DNA of 64,000 nucleotides from Tubiluchus corallicola (GCA_030141605.1 JAQGDQ010000237.1:280871-344870), one strand, 5' to 3'; positions 35,602 through 47,950 are shown, counted from the first letter of the stretch. The notes: generated by a model not told the origin, from the letters alone. Numbers and translations are program-made.

Positions 35602-37941
35602 ATGGGCAAAAGTTTCACCAAGACAGAAGAATTAACGCCTCAACAGTTGGAAAGCATGACTGAGAAGACACTTACTGAGCTACATGTAGCAACCCTTGAT
35701 GGAAACTTTGCCAAGGTGAAATCACTGCTAGATGGTGGAGCAGATATTAATTGCAAGGATGAATTTGATGGTACGCCTCTCCATTTTGCTGCTGCTAGAG
35801 GACGCATTGAAATTGCTAATTTACTTCTGGAGAAAGGAGCTCAAATGGAGTGTAGGGACTGCTTTACTGGAAGCACACCTCTGCACACAGCTGCCTACTC
35901 TGGACACTATGATGTCACGAAATTACTGCTCAAAAATGGGGCACAGGTAAATGTGGTAAACAAATTCGGTCACACGGCTGTACATGCTGCACTTTTTTAC
36001 ACAGATGACAGGCAGCGAGCTGATGTTCTTAACTCAATACTGGAATTTGGAGCAATGGGAGGACATCAGGACAAAGCACTTGACCGCATGCCTACTCACA
36101 TTGCAGTTGAAAGAGGTCATATAGGCGTAGTGACCGTACTAATAGAACGCGGAGCAAACTTGGAGGTGAAAGACAAGTTTGGCAGAACTCCTCTTCATGT
36201 TGCAGTTGAATGGGAACATGCTGATATGGTAAATATTTTATTGCAGCATGCTGCAAATGTGATGTCAATAGATGCTGATGGCAACACTGCATTGCACTAT
36301 GTAGGCTTATACTGTCCATTTAATCTTCAGATTGTAAAAGAACTGATCAATCACAGCATTGATGTCAGTGTTGTCAATAATATTAGCAAGACTGCTGTGG
36401 ATATTCTAGTTGAAAGGGGAAACTTCGGAAAACAAACAAGCAAGAACACTAGGACCCTGAGGAAGATAATTGGGTCACTTTATCAACATCAGCATTTTTC
36501 AGAAATAAAAAGTGTACAAAATGATTTTACACAAGACGAAACCTTCAAGCTCAATCAGATTAATGCCCTGGTAAATAAAACAGAAAGAAATATAGCCAGT
36601 TTGTTACCTCTTGGTAAACTGGAGAATTCAGAAGAATGCGACAGAATTAGAGAAGCTGTTGGTTGTTTCATTAATAATGTGTGCGATAAAATAAAGGAGT
36701 TCTCTCCAGATTTCGAGGTTAAGCCTGTTCTAGTTGGTAGCAGTTCATGTGGTGTCAAGTGTTGGATGCCAGACGAATTTGACTACTTCTTTGTGCTAAC
36801 AGGAACAATATTTAACGGACTGTCAGCGGAACCTGCAACTAAACCAGGATATGCAAAAATTAAAGTACATGATCCAGGTAACTCCATGGTCATGTTTACC
36901 TACATGAGCAATGGCTACCTTCAGATCAAATTAAAAGACAAATTTGTTGATCTACTTTGTAATGCTGTGTCTGTGGTTTATAAAGAAGGACATCTAGAAC
37001 TGCAGCCAGTGAAATGTGATGACTGTCTATTAGAGTGGAACAAAGTTTGCACCACTTTCAATCTAGTCTACAAAGGCTCATTCTACAAGCAACTAAAAAT
37101 AACTGTCGATATTTCACCTGCACTAGAAATAGGAGGTAAGCCACCAGGTGTGAATAGTCGGCATTTGGATGTGCGCTACAACATGCTGCCAAAACCCGTC
37201 GATGATCCTGGAATTATGGAAGGTGAAAGAGAGGTTACATGGACTATTAGCAGCAGCTTGACCGAAAGTGAACAAATCAATGCACTTTCCCAGGAATGCA
37301 AAGATGTTATGATACTCACAAAGACACTAATGAAAGAGAAAATCTACAATATTGGCTCCCTCATTACTGACACTGATGTGCAAAATGAGTTAGATGAAAT
37401 TTATAAGGAATATATTGACTTTCTAACGAATTTTCCTGGGATAAACCTGTACAAGCTTTTCTCATTAGTAAAGCAATTTCCCGGGGATATTCTTGATTCA
37501 TACACAATAAAAACGGCCTTCTTGCATGAGAGGGAAATAAACCAGGATTTACACGATTGGAGTAACACTAAAGAACATGTAATAAATATTTTAAGTTACA
37601 TTTCTGAGTGTAGCAAATGTGGTTGTATGCCTCATCATTACCTTACTGACATTAACTTATTTGAGGGTTTTAAGAACAAGTACATAGAAGGGGTCTCAGT
37701 GCTCTACTTAATGGATAAATGTGCAAGTGCCATAAGAGAACATTTACGTGATGGCAACCTTCCAACAACGAAGACTCTTATGGGTTTAGTTGGCATCAGC
37801 ACGTGCAATGTGATGAGTACAGAGACCACTTTCACAGGACGTTGGGGTGTGACTGATGTTAATGTGGACAATGACAGGATCAAAATTGTCATAGATGTCA
37901 TGGAAAAGGCGTGGAGTGATCTAGAAAGTATTAAAAAATAA
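35602..37941 (+). CDS. Ankyrin-repeat cGAS-like receptor (Mab-21 nucleotidyltransferase)
   Basis: A 779-residue single-exon coding frame from ATG at 35602 (acaaaATGG). Residues about 25-290 hold seven to eight ankyrin repeats (for example GTPLHFAAARGRIEIANLLL and GRTPLHVAVEWEHADMVNIL). Residues about 340-770 are a Mab-21/cGAS-type nucleotidyltransferase. The signature GSSSCG (379-384) is followed by DEFDYFF (391-397), giving the G-S ... E-x-D pattern with E392 and D394. A third acidic residue lies in KITVDISPALEI (D503). KTAFLHE (637-643) matches the conserved C-terminal helix. All three expected metal-binding acids are present, so the enzyme could be active. cGLRs sense nucleic acid or other ligands and make cyclic dinucleotides that activate STING. 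The ligand and product are unknown here. The ankyrin repeats probably mediate protein interaction or control. No cGAS-type zinc thumb was recognised. Confidence 0.9.
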   Translation: MGKSFTKTEELTPQQLESMTEKTLTELHVATLDGNFAKVKSLLDGGADINCKDEFDGTPLHFAAARGRIEIANLLLEKGAQMECRDCFTGSTPLHTAAYSGHYDVTKLLLKNGAQVNVVNKFGHTAVHAALFYTDDRQRADVLNSILEFGAMGGHQDKALDRMPTHIAVERGHIGVVTVLIERGANLEVKDKFGRTPLHVAVEWEHADMVNILLQHAANVMSIDADGNTALHYVGLYCPFNLQIVKELINHSIDVSVVNNISKTAVDILVERGNFGKQTSKNTRTLRKIIGSLYQHQHFSEIKSVQNDFTQDETFKLNQINALVNKTERNIASLLPLGKLENSEECDRIREAVGCFINNVCDKIKEFSPDFEVKPVLVGSSSCGVKCWMPDEFDYFFVLTGTIFNGLSAEPATKPGYAKIKVHDPGNSMVMFTYMSNGYLQIKLKDKFVDLLCNAVSVVYKEGHLELQPVKCDDCLLEWNKVCTTFNLVYKGSFYKQLKITVDISPALEIGGKPPGVNSRHLDVRYNMLPKPVDDPGIMEGEREVTWTISSSLTESEQINALSQECKDVMILTKTLMKEKIYNIGSLITDTDVQNELDEIYKEYIDFLTNFPGINLYKLFSLVKQFPGDILDSYTIKTAFLHEREINQDLHDWSNTKEHVINILSYISECSKCGCMPHHYLTDINLFEGFKNKYIEGVSVLYLMDKCASAIREHLRDGNLPTTKTLMGLVGISTCNVMSTETTFTGRWGVTDVNVDNDRIKIVIDVMEKAWSDLESIKK

Positions 37942-37945
37942 TAAA
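37940..37945 (+). terminator. AATAAA overlapping the stop of the ankyrin-cGLR gene
   Basis: The hexamer begins on the second base of the TAA stop codon (37939-37941). If used, the 3' UTR would be only a few tens of bases. Another AATAAA at 38774-38779 is an alternative. Confidence 0.35.
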
Positions 37946-39559
37946 GAAGGTGATGACATTCCATGATGCTCAATAACAAAAGAACGAACTCAGGTTGTAC
38001 TTCAGCTTTTATTATCAATATGTTTTTCTTGATCTGTAAACAATTTTTGCCTGATATGTGCATTGTCTGTGATATCTGCTGTGATATCAAAAGATCACTG
38101 ATACTTTTGTAAAATCTGTTCGTGATAGCCAAAAGTGTGACTAATCCAAATAGTCTAGCAATGAAATCAGCCTGAAAGTTGATAGAATGGATCAGCAGTG
38201 TTTTTAAAAACAGTGTAGCTGATTAAGAGAAGTGCCACAGCATCTTAACAGGGATAACAGTGACCTACAACAACAAAAATACGTGTTCTATTTCAGATGT
38301 AACAATGCTGTATACAACTTTCCTAGCTGTATTATCAATGTCAGAAGAGCTTATTGAAAATCACTGCACCAATTTATATTATTACCTTTTATGCAGTAAT
38401 TTGCATAAATGTTTCAGAAAGATAAAAAATTGACTGCAGCAAAGTCATCCAGCTACTATTTCCCTAGCAGTATGATTGCTTGACTAGTCGTAACTGAATG
38501 GGTGACTGTATGGTCTTTCATCACCTCTGCTCATATTTTATGTATGATGTGCACTAACATCTTAACTACTGTATTAAATTTATGAAGCTAAACAAATATA
38601 CTATTACTACACATTTAACTGTACACTCAAAAGTGCTTTATTTCAATATTGTTATGTCATCTATTAATGCTCAAAATGATACTCATTAGTAATTATTATA
38701 TTATTTATTCATACATATTCGTACATTAATACAATACATTACACAGAGTATTATAGAATGCAAAAAACAAAACAATAAAGAGACAGAAGTGACAACCTAT
38801 TGTGGAAGCAAGTTAATATGTGCGCCAAAAGAATATTTAATGGTTTTTCACAACCCACAGTCAAGCTAGTAATAATTATGGAGCCAGGTTAGGAAATAGC
38901 AATTCAAAGATTAGCATGTTAAGTATTTGTGGAATAGTAAATGCACTTTGCTACAATTGAAAAATTAACAGCACGTTTACTCGTCACACAAAAACAGATG
39001 ATAACACCCTCGAAAAGGCATCGCTTAAAGGAAAAGATCTATATAACTACGTACAAAATTACTGAGTCGTCCAGAAAAACTTCCTGCCAAACCAGTTCAT
39101 AGCCCTTTATGCAGAGGCATTTGTAAAGGAGACCCACATTATCGTGTAGCCTGGCTTCATTTCTGTCCGAAGAATTGTGAATTTTCCTCTAAGATCCCCA
39201 CCAAGCGTCTTTCCACTAGGAACTGCAGTGACGGACCTCCGAATGGTCGTTTTGCTCATTGCCGAAACACAGTGTAGAAAAGAGGTTCTTACCGGCGCTT
39301 GGCGGAGCCTTGGAGGGAAGTTTTAACCCTTTGGAAAGAGAAAAAACTGGACTACATCATGATGTTGATCTATTTAACAAGTGATTTAACAAGATGAAGG
39401 GTTACAAGTTACTTTGGGGAACGTTTTCCTTTCTGAACGATCTTGTATGTACATATAGCATCTGTTGTTTCCCCTTTACTGCTTTGACGTCACGAAATAA
39501 TCAGGTGACGCCAAACCAAATGCCGCCTGACGTTGCTTCTTTGTTACCAAGTTGCTACC
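37946..39559. other. Spacer before the LRR gene
   Basis: Mostly AT-rich without recognisable genes. The stretch 39050-39320 is less AT-rich and contains the cysteine-rich frame listed separately. Confidence 0.4.
39047..39277 (+). other. Unrecognised Cys-rich open frame without ATG
   Basis: This frame lies between a TAA at 39044 and a TAG at 39275. It encodes about 76 residues with six cysteines in the last 56: C-x3-C-x13-C-x3-C-x15-C-x11-C, including LCRGICKGD and FCPKNCEF. It has no ATG, so if real it would be a downstream exon; an AG at 39073-39074 could be an acceptor. It lies about 280 bases upstream of the LRR start on the same strand. Composition is more balanced than the flanks. It could be chance, a lost exon or part of a secreted Cys-rich peptide gene. 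Confidence 0.25.
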
Positions 39560-41769
39560 ATGAAATGGCAGACAATAGTGGGGAGAATTTTTCTCCTACT
39601 AATAAAAATAAAAATGGCACTATGTGTAACGCCTGATATTGTTTATCTGAGACCTCGAACGTGCGAATATAGTTGTAAATGTCCACAGTTTACGTTGAAA
39701 TGTAATCCAGATAAGCCAAATGAAAATTGCTATTATGAATGCTTAGGGATTTATAACAGGACGGACGTGGAGTGGATGAATAAAAAGACTTTGAAATTGA
39801 TGCCCACGTTTCGACCATTAGGCGGATTCAGAAGTCTTGTGCTTCTTGGAAGTTACGAAGAAAAGGAGCTGCCCGATGATTTCCTTGCTGGAGTCATCAC
39901 GCAAGATTTGATGATCAAGGACCTCCACGTGCTCCAGCGCATCAACGAAAAGACCATTAGGGCTGAAGTTACAGCTCAGGTCATTCTATATGAACTGTCT
40001 GATCTAAAAACCATTGACTCCAGAGCATTCAAATCGTTGGAGAAAATGACCGGTTTGAGGATACAGTACTGTCCTAATTTGATATCAGGCGATTTCGACT
40101 TCTCAAATGCTCCAAATATGAAAAGTATTCATATTCTGAGTACGTCTATAGAAAAGATTCCTCTGCCAAAACTGGTCGATAAAAATGCCCAAATGGATTT
40201 TCTGGAACTAAGACGTATGTAAAGGAGTTTCATATCGCGATGTGTAGTTTTAAAATTTCCTGCACAGTGTGGAATCGTTAGGACAACAGATTGTAGTTTT
40301 GTTCATCCGAATTCAAATCTCACGAGTACCTGTATCGACTCAAATGTTGTATGTTACCATTTAAAACAGTCTCTTGTCTTTCTGAGCATGCATTTTTACG
40401 TTTAAGCCGTTGATGCACGAAAATGCACAATAAATATTAACCCTTTCAGTCCCAAATTATACTTTACTAAACAAAAAGCTAAGTACTGGACTTGCAAAGA
40501 GGTTTTTGCAAATCATTGCATTATTGAGTGTAACAAGAAAAGTTTTTGCACATCCAGTGCATTCCTGTGTCTATTATTATGAAAGTGAATTACAACCGTT
40601 TGTTGTCTATTTATCCTGTGGGATGCACAACATTCTTTGTCATGTGCAAAAAAACAAAGTCCGACTTTTTTAAAAACACAACAAAAGCAAAAAATGTGCT
40701 TCATTTTGCAACTGCTGATAATTTTTTAAAGTATTTAAGGCATTTAGTATGCATGCTATGCTGATCTGTACAAAGTCATCTCTAAAGTACTGTACCTTGC
40801 GCAGTTTTTTATGCTACGTAGATTTTCTAGTTTGCCATTTTATCACCATTTTTAGTCCATTGTTATTGGCTTAAATCAAAATAACTATTAACAGATCAAG
40901 TAACTGTCAGTTTTAAAATTTTATTAATTTTAAAGGCAGAAAATATTCTCGTATCCCACAGGATACAACGGGTATGAAAGGGTTAACTGAATACCGAACT
41001 TTCTATATAAATGCAAATTCATATTATCAGTAAGCATAACAGTAGATGGTATGAAAAGAAAACGAAAATGCGCATATCATGCACGGGCGTCATTTAGTTA
41101 CTATCATGCTACACGTAGTTATAAGGCAAAAATTTGTTTCAAAATAACAAAACACTAAACTGTTTTGAGAAGAAAGAACAAATAAAAACAGAGAAAAAAG
41201 AAGAGAGAAAATGATGAGTGGCATGTTGAGACCCAGTTTCTGGGTCTTGCCATTTAAAGTTCATCCTAAAACGAGATAAAAGTGTAAAGTTCCATAAACG
41301 AAATTAGTTCAAATCAATGTCGTGAATGGGTACGTTCATAACAAAAAGTTTTTTGTTCTGCTACTTTCCCCGCAATGCTGTACTGTTGATGAGGAACTAT
41401 TAAAATTTCTGAAAAATGGAACGATTCTTATAGATGTTTTACCGTTCTTGCTTTACACTCTGTCTAGTACTTTGCCCATGAAACCGTCTTACTTTACCTT
41501 TCCTATATTTTCCAGATAATCCTTTAACCTGTGATTGTAACATGTCTTGGATTAAACTGCTAAGATGGAGGCTATCTTATGTCGACTGTAAAGAACCAGA
41601 TAGAAAATATGATAGAAACGAAATTAAGCGAAGTGACTTTGCTGACTGTCCTGAATTTGTGCTGAGCAAAGCTGCAATGCATCAAAGCAGAACAAATCTA
41701 ATCTGTGCGCAGCTAATTGGTTTAAGATGTATTTGTTTTATTTACTATTACTTGACGAAAATCCAATAA
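39560..41769 (+). CDS. Secreted leucine-rich repeat protein with LRRNT/LRRCT caps, two exons
   Basis: The CDS joins 39560-40214 (donor C|GTATGT, phase 1) to 41516-41769 (acceptor atattttccag), giving 302 residues. ATG at 39560 sits in a strong context (gctaccATGA); in-frame codons upstream are not needed. Residues 1 to about 24 look like a signal peptide (MKWQTIVGRIFLLLIKIKMA). A cysteine-rich N-terminal cap follows (TCEYSCKCPQFTLKC). Next come degenerate leucine-rich repeats (residues about 85-215). The splice produces ELRHNPLTCDCNMSWI, the typical start of an LRRCT cap, with further cysteines at VDCKEP and ADCPEF. The C-terminus is hydrophobic but short. The fold resembles small extracellular LRR proteins of invertebrates; function is unknown. 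The 1.3-kb intron contains a MITE. Confidence 0.8.
40441..40982. mobile_element. piggyBac-like MITE with TTAA target duplication
   Basis: The element begins CCCTTTCAGTCC and ends GGTATGAAAGGG, so the terminal inverted repeats match for at least 8 bases (CCCTTTCA / TGAAAGGG). It is flanked on both sides by TTAA (40437-40440 and 40983-40986), the target site of piggyBac transposases. Length is 542 bases. A subterminal motif TATCCCACAGGATAC near the right end has an inverted near-copy at about 40612 (TATCCTGTGGGATGC). No transposase frame exists, so it is non-autonomous. It lies inside the intron of the LRR gene. Confidence 0.82.
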
Positions 41770-41770
41770 A
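41765..41770 (+). terminator. AATAAA overlapping the stop of the LRR gene
   Basis: The hexamer spans the TAA stop codon (41767-41769). No other AATAAA is as close, so cleavage may follow within a few tens of bases. Confidence 0.4.
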
Positions 41771-42234
41771 ATTTAAAGCGATTGAAATAAAAAAAAGTTT
41801 ATTAATTCCTTACGAAATGAATTCCTGAAAATAAACTAAATAAAAGAAATAATAAAAAGGGTTATAATAAAGATTAAGATTAAGATTGTTTATTTATCTC
41901 CTTTAAGTTTTCCAGTACAAGAAAGACATAATAATAATTTTGACAATTTACAAATTGACAAGTATTTGTTAGCAGCTACTTGGTGATAAAAAGAAAAGTT
42001 AATTGTATGGAGAACAGGTGGCGAAAGACCTTACGGTTTACTAAGTCAGCTACTCCTATTTACAGATTTAATACCTTTTGTACATGGCTGGATTTGAGTT
42101 CATTTATAACACCACTGATTTTAGAAATTCCTTCGATGAAGTTCATTTCAGCGTAATAAAGAAAAATAATGCAAAAATTATCCATATTATAAGGGACAAC
42201 TAATTAAGGCAAAAACAAAATAAAATTATATAAC

Positions 42235-42266
42235 ATAATAATAATAATCATAATAATAATAATAAC

Positions 42267-42305
<39 letters not shown>
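42235..42305. repeat. (AAT)n microsatellite
   Basis: About 70 bases of AAT repeat with AATAATC and AATAAC interruptions. Confidence 0.85.
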
Positions 42306-42307
<2 letters not shown>

Positions 42308-43790
42308 CATAACATTTGAGAAACAGTATGTTGTATACAATAATTGTAAAAGTAAATGTACATGCATAAAATTTAAATTTGTACAACGTACAATGATAAA
42401 GCAAAAATAATGACAAAGTAAGGGCCTATCAAAAGGCCTAATTTGATCTATTTGATCACCTAATTGGTCTACCATCCAGTTTATTATTTGGCTGAAATTT
42501 AAGGCTTATTAAATGAAACCCTGGTTTACGCAATACCTAATAGACCGAGTTGTTAGTTTACCTGTTGTATGCACGAGTTGCACATAGTGCTTTGTTGCTT
42601 GCTGCCGATATTTCGTAGTACTAACAGACAGTCAATAGTGTTCACATGCTATCCTATTCATGTTTAATATTACAACAGGAAAGTGGCACCATCTACTGAC
42701 AGTTATAATAAGTTGAAATTTTAAATAAAAACAACGAAAACGACGACGGCGACCACAATAACAAGAACTGTGACAACAATTTTTTAATTCAAAAAATAAC
42801 AACGATAACAACAACAGCAAAACAGGAGTAAGCAAATTTACAGACGACGAAATAAGGCCTTACTACAAAAACCTTACTATACCTTAAATTAATTAAATTT
42901 TAAATTAATTCCTAAAAAATGTAAGCTTAGTTATAAGGTTTTTTATCGTTACTAAATTCTTTCTAGTTTGCCAATTTCATTTTGCCATCGATTTCAAGAA
43001 CTAATAATGTTAATTATAAAAGTTATTTTCTTGCATAGATTATTCGATGATGTGGCTATACTCAGAATTGCAAAAAATCATCTACTCCCTATGAATTATG
43101 AGGGCTTATTGGGCAAGAAAGAGAGCTAAGCAACTACAGTGTAACAGCACGCAGCTGCAAAAGAAACCAACTAGATTACGTTAAATGGCTCTATATTATT
43201 AGATTTCAAACTTCACTTCAAACCAATGTACTAGTACAAATGACCTAGTACAGCCCGCGCCTGTCGTGGTGTAGGTCTTACTTCTTAGCATATGGCACTA
43301 ACACGCGTTTAAACTAAGTGGACGTCTTGAATTCAAGATGGTAGCGGTAACGTCATTTTCGAAACCACCTAAGGTTCCACCGATTCGCAATGAATCGTCA
43401 TAAAATTTTGTTGGAACATTCTACATTGTATTCTACATCAATTAACAGAGTCGGATTTTCGATTCACCTTCGCGAATTCAACATCACTGACGTAATTTTC
43501 TAAAAAAAACTAGTAATTTAAACTTAAGCCTAAACTTACGACGAATATACAAAAACAAATTTCGCATCTATTGACAGAGCTAGACTTGTGATCCACAATT
43601 TTCAGTTCAGTGAGTCCCTCGACCAACAGTTCGAGTCGGACTTGTTATAAATATAGAACGTCTACTAATTTACTCACAGCAGTGTAAAGCTTATCTGTAT
43701 ATATTGTGTTGCGAAGTAACACATAATAACATTGCTAAGCAGTCAGGCTTATTCCCGTTCAATTGTTTTTGAATGGCTTACTCAAGTGGC

Positions 43791-44052
<262 letters not shown>

Positions 44053-44920
44053 TTTCATTTTCTGACAGAAGGGAAGTCAACCAGAGACTTGGTTACATAC
44101 TGACACTGACAAATATGCAGTTGTATTCAAGGTGATATTAATATAAGAAAACAATATATTCTTATGTAGGCCACACGATCACAATTTATGCTCACCTAGA
44201 AACTTTACCGTAGGATACTTATATGTTTCATCTTCATACCCTAGTTTTCTTCAAACTAGACCCAATTAAGGTATCATCCGATACACACATAATTTTGCTA
44301 TTAAAGCGCTATAAATTTTATGCATAATTATTCAGATCAGTCAATCAAATTTCCTCACGTATTAATCAACCTACGACTGACACAACTTCACAGTATAATA
44401 TCACCACATTAAAACACACGTCGGCCATTTACCTGCAATATATCATCACTTAAATGTCAAAAATTTAATTACTTTATTTTCAAGTCACCGGTTGCTGTTC
44501 TATTTTCCATGTCGTCCTCAAATCAAAAACTGCGATTTTCCACCTGATTTTTCGGTTTATTAAAGCTTTCAATTATTTCAGGTGATTTTAATAACTATAT
44601 TAGATTGAAGATTACACATTACATACTCCTGTAGTTGCTCGCATTCCATGTCGTTACTAACCGTTATAATTTGACTAACAAAGGGCGTTTCTAAAAAGTC
44701 ATGCTAAGAAAATTATTACTTCCATGACGTTGTTATGTGTAAAATTTTACCATATCTTTTGGCTGTTTGCTTGACAAGCTGGTCCCCCTGCAGTCAGGCT
44801 AGTTGACTGGTGAGTTAGTTGGTTGGCTGGCTAACTAGCTGGTTTACTCTCTGACAAACTATACATAATTTGTTACATTATATTTTTTATCATCAAGTTC
44901 TAACTGACTAACTTACTGAT

Positions 44921-44974
44921 ACTGACTGACTGACTGACTGACTAACTAACTGACTGACTGAGTGAATGACTGAC
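44921..44974. repeat. (TGAC)n tetranucleotide repeat
   Basis: A short (CTGA)n run with CTAA and GTGA variants, surrounded up to about 45220 by scattered degenerate copies of the same words. Confidence 0.75.
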
Positions 44975-45557
44975 TACCGACTGATTTTAGATTTAATATT
45001 TTATTTCAAACTTCTCAAAGTTCATATACACATCACAAATTAATACTACTGAATGACTGACTAATTGATTGACTGAAGGAACAAACCAGATGGCCAAATG
45101 ACTGACTGACCAATTGGGTGATGAACCCGCTAAATGGTCGACCACTGTTAGGCACATGTGATTACAGTAGATAGGCAGCTAACTGACCAAGTGGCAAACT
45201 GATAGACGGACTGACTGTGAAAGTTACAGTTAACTACAGGTAGGCTAATGTTAATTTATCGCCTCACTAATATGCATTTGCAAAATATTCAAAACCAAAA
45301 AGTTAACTTTGAAACTTGTACGTTGACCTGTTTACAAGTTTGTCCATCTGAATAATAAACTGTGTAAGTGGAGTCAAAGGTTTTTTAAAAGTAGAAAATT
45401 GTATCATTACTTAAACAAAAACCTCTATTCAACACCCTCCGACAACGCACTGAATCCTCCCCTTTATCGTTAGACTTGCCAACGAAAGTAACAGTTATAA
45501 TTAGTATTCATTAAAGTCGATACTAAATTAGGTGAAAGGGGTAATAATTTTGGATGG

Positions 45558-45654
45558 TATAAAAGTGGCCCACCAGAGAATCAAGTTGCCAGTTGCTTTA
45601 CACGACAGAACAGTTCAGTGTCTGTGAACTTATTTTCAGCGTTATCTGCAATAG
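45558..45654 (+). promoter_or_regulatory. TATA promoter and non-coding first exon of the Asn/Gly-rich gene
   Basis: TATAAAAG at 45558-45565 is followed about 30 bases later by a likely start region (agttgccagttgc) and an untranslated exon that ends at a strong donor, ATAG|GTGAGT (45654|45655). The next acceptor in a suitable place is at 48278, two bases before the start codon of the secreted Asn/Gly-rich protein. The resulting first intron would be about 2.6 kb. Confidence 0.6.
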
Positions 45655-47220
45655 GTGAGTTAAAGTCAGTACATTTCTACTTCAGTCAATGTTATATCAA
45701 TAGCTTGAGGATATGTCATAAAAATGTTGCTATTGTGTACTAACAAGGTTCAAACCCTCGTGAAGTAGGTTAGCAGTATTTCAAGATCAAAAGGTTTATG
45801 CTTAATTGTTTACTATCAGATTCAAAAAATAATGTTACTACTATGTTACAGTCGTTACAACTACAGTTATGCATTAAGTAGAGCGAGATTGAGAAAGGTA
45901 TGTAACTTTTTTTTAATAGCGGGTGTGCGAAAGGATGGGACAAGTTGGTTATGATGTGTTTGATGTTGATGTTAAGCTGGCAAAATAGAACGAGTGATAA
46001 TGAAGCTAATGAAAGATGAAAGTGTTGGGGGTCACGGGAATGCAAGAGTATAAATAATTTATCCTGTAAGGTAGAATTCAGAGTTTTTAAAGAATCTCTG
46101 AATTCATTCATTTTCGCCTGTTCTCGTGACGAATGTAAGATTGAAACTGGGAAATAGCTGAGTAATCACTCTGTGTGCTGTGTGTAACTGGGTGGATGAC
46201 TACGGAGAGAAATGCTTCTACACTGTTTCATCTATTTGGGCTATTCTCTCTGTGAATGAGGATGTACATTACAGTATGCGCATCCGGAATGTGGTTAAGA
46301 GGATCGTTTAAGAGCATTTGAATTAATTATACAACAACCATTAATATGATAAATTGACCCTGAGTTGACAGCAGTGTACTAAACTTGGATAAAACAGGTG
46401 AAAAAAGAAATAAAGAGGTAATATTATGTAGCAAAGTTATTAACAAGTGATTAACAAACTTGGTATTGAGTATTGGTATGTCTTGTCTTAGGATCTTTTA
46501 TTATATGGCAAAAAGACAGCAATTAATTCTGAAATTTGTGTTTGTAAAGCGAAAAACACAGGGCCAAATTGCAATCTAAACCTCCAAGCACATTATCATT
46601 GGCTCAAATGAGTGTAAATTGATGAACGAAGAACGCAAAAGGTCACGTTTTTGGTGAGAACGTGAATAATGTCATAGTACTGAGCCTGTAAACGATACAT
46701 TATGCAGCAAGTTTCACGCCTTCACTTCTTTTGCTTGAAGTTACGTTGTAATAAAATCCGATAAAAATAAATCTTTGTCATGTGATTGAAATGTTGTGCT
46801 CTTATAATGCAATTTGGGGGTTGGGTATTCGTAAAGCCCTCGGTACAGGAGCATAGCTTCTCCGACAAGAATGAGGTCAACGGACAAACTGAATCTTTTT
46901 GAAAAATACTTACCTATAAATTGAAAACAAAAAGAGTAGCTAATAGTTTTTATAAATAGATGTATTTTTAATGTACATTATCATTAATATATTATCTTTA
47001 CTGTTCTCTATTAGTCATCATTTCAAATTTATTCACTACAAAAAATTACTTCTATTTACTTTTATACACCTTTTAGTATCCAAAGTTTTGTCTTGATTAA
47101 AAGTTTTTTGGTGCATTGTATATTTATTTAGTAGATGTATTTTAAACTGAAATAGTGTAAATCAGCTTGTTTAATGTTCAGCCATGAATAATGTTAACTT
47201 TTTATGAGAATAGAAGACCT

Positions 47221-47354
47221 TTGCTTACTTGCTTGCTTGTTTGCTTACTTGTTTAATTTGCTTACATACTTACTTGCTTGCTTAATTTACTTACTTACTT
47301 ACTCGCTTGCTTGCTTAGTTTGCTTACTTGCTTGCTTACTTACTTGCTTGCTTG

Positions 47355-47437
<83 letters not shown>

Positions 47438-47730
47438 GCTTGCTTGCTTGCTTGCTTGCTTGCTCGCTCACTCACTCACTCACACACTCATTCACTCACC
47501 TACCTACCTATCTACCTACCTACCAACATACCTACCTACCTACCTACCTACCTACCTACCTACCTACCTACCTACCTACCTACCTACCTACCTACCTACC
47601 TACCTACCTACCTACCTACCTACCTACCTACCTACCTACCTACCTACCTACCTACCTACCTACCTATCTACCTACCTACCTACCTACCTACCTGCCTTAC
47701 CTACTTGTTTACTTACTTACGTACGTGCTT
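47221..47730. repeat. Compound tetranucleotide array in first intron
   Basis: About 500 bases of tetranucleotides: mixed CTTG/CTTA at the left, a CTTA block (about 47341-47436), CTTG (about 47437-47464), CTCA (about 47465-47492), then a long CTAC block (about 47498-47695) with one CTAT and one CATA variant, fading into CTTA. Long open frames across it (TYLP-type and LLTYL-type) are artefacts. Confidence 0.93.
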
Positions 47731-47950
47731 ACCCTCCTAATAGATCGAAAGACAGATAGAACACAAATACATGATTGTCACTGGAGTTTATTGATCGCAG
47801 GGTTACACGTAGCTCAGATCATTAAAATGCAGATCATTAAAAAATAATGCAGATCATTAAAAAATTGAAAAAAATTCAAATGGTCTAAAAATCAACTTCA
47901 ACTTCAAGATCAACTTCAGAGATTACCTGAGTCCTGGGAAAAGTGGTCAT

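Noticed and set aside
39320-39340. TTTTAACCCTTTGG, like a piggyBac-type terminus
   Set aside because: No matching opposite end with TTAA within several hundred bases.
45705-45730. GGTTCAAACCC, resembling a tRNA B box
   Set aside because: No matching acceptor stem or A box; it lies in the first intron of the Asn/Gly-rich gene.
47204-47847. Long plus-strand frames of TYLP-type and LLTYL-type repeats
   Set aside because: Products of a tetranucleotide array that is open in three phases; located in an intron.
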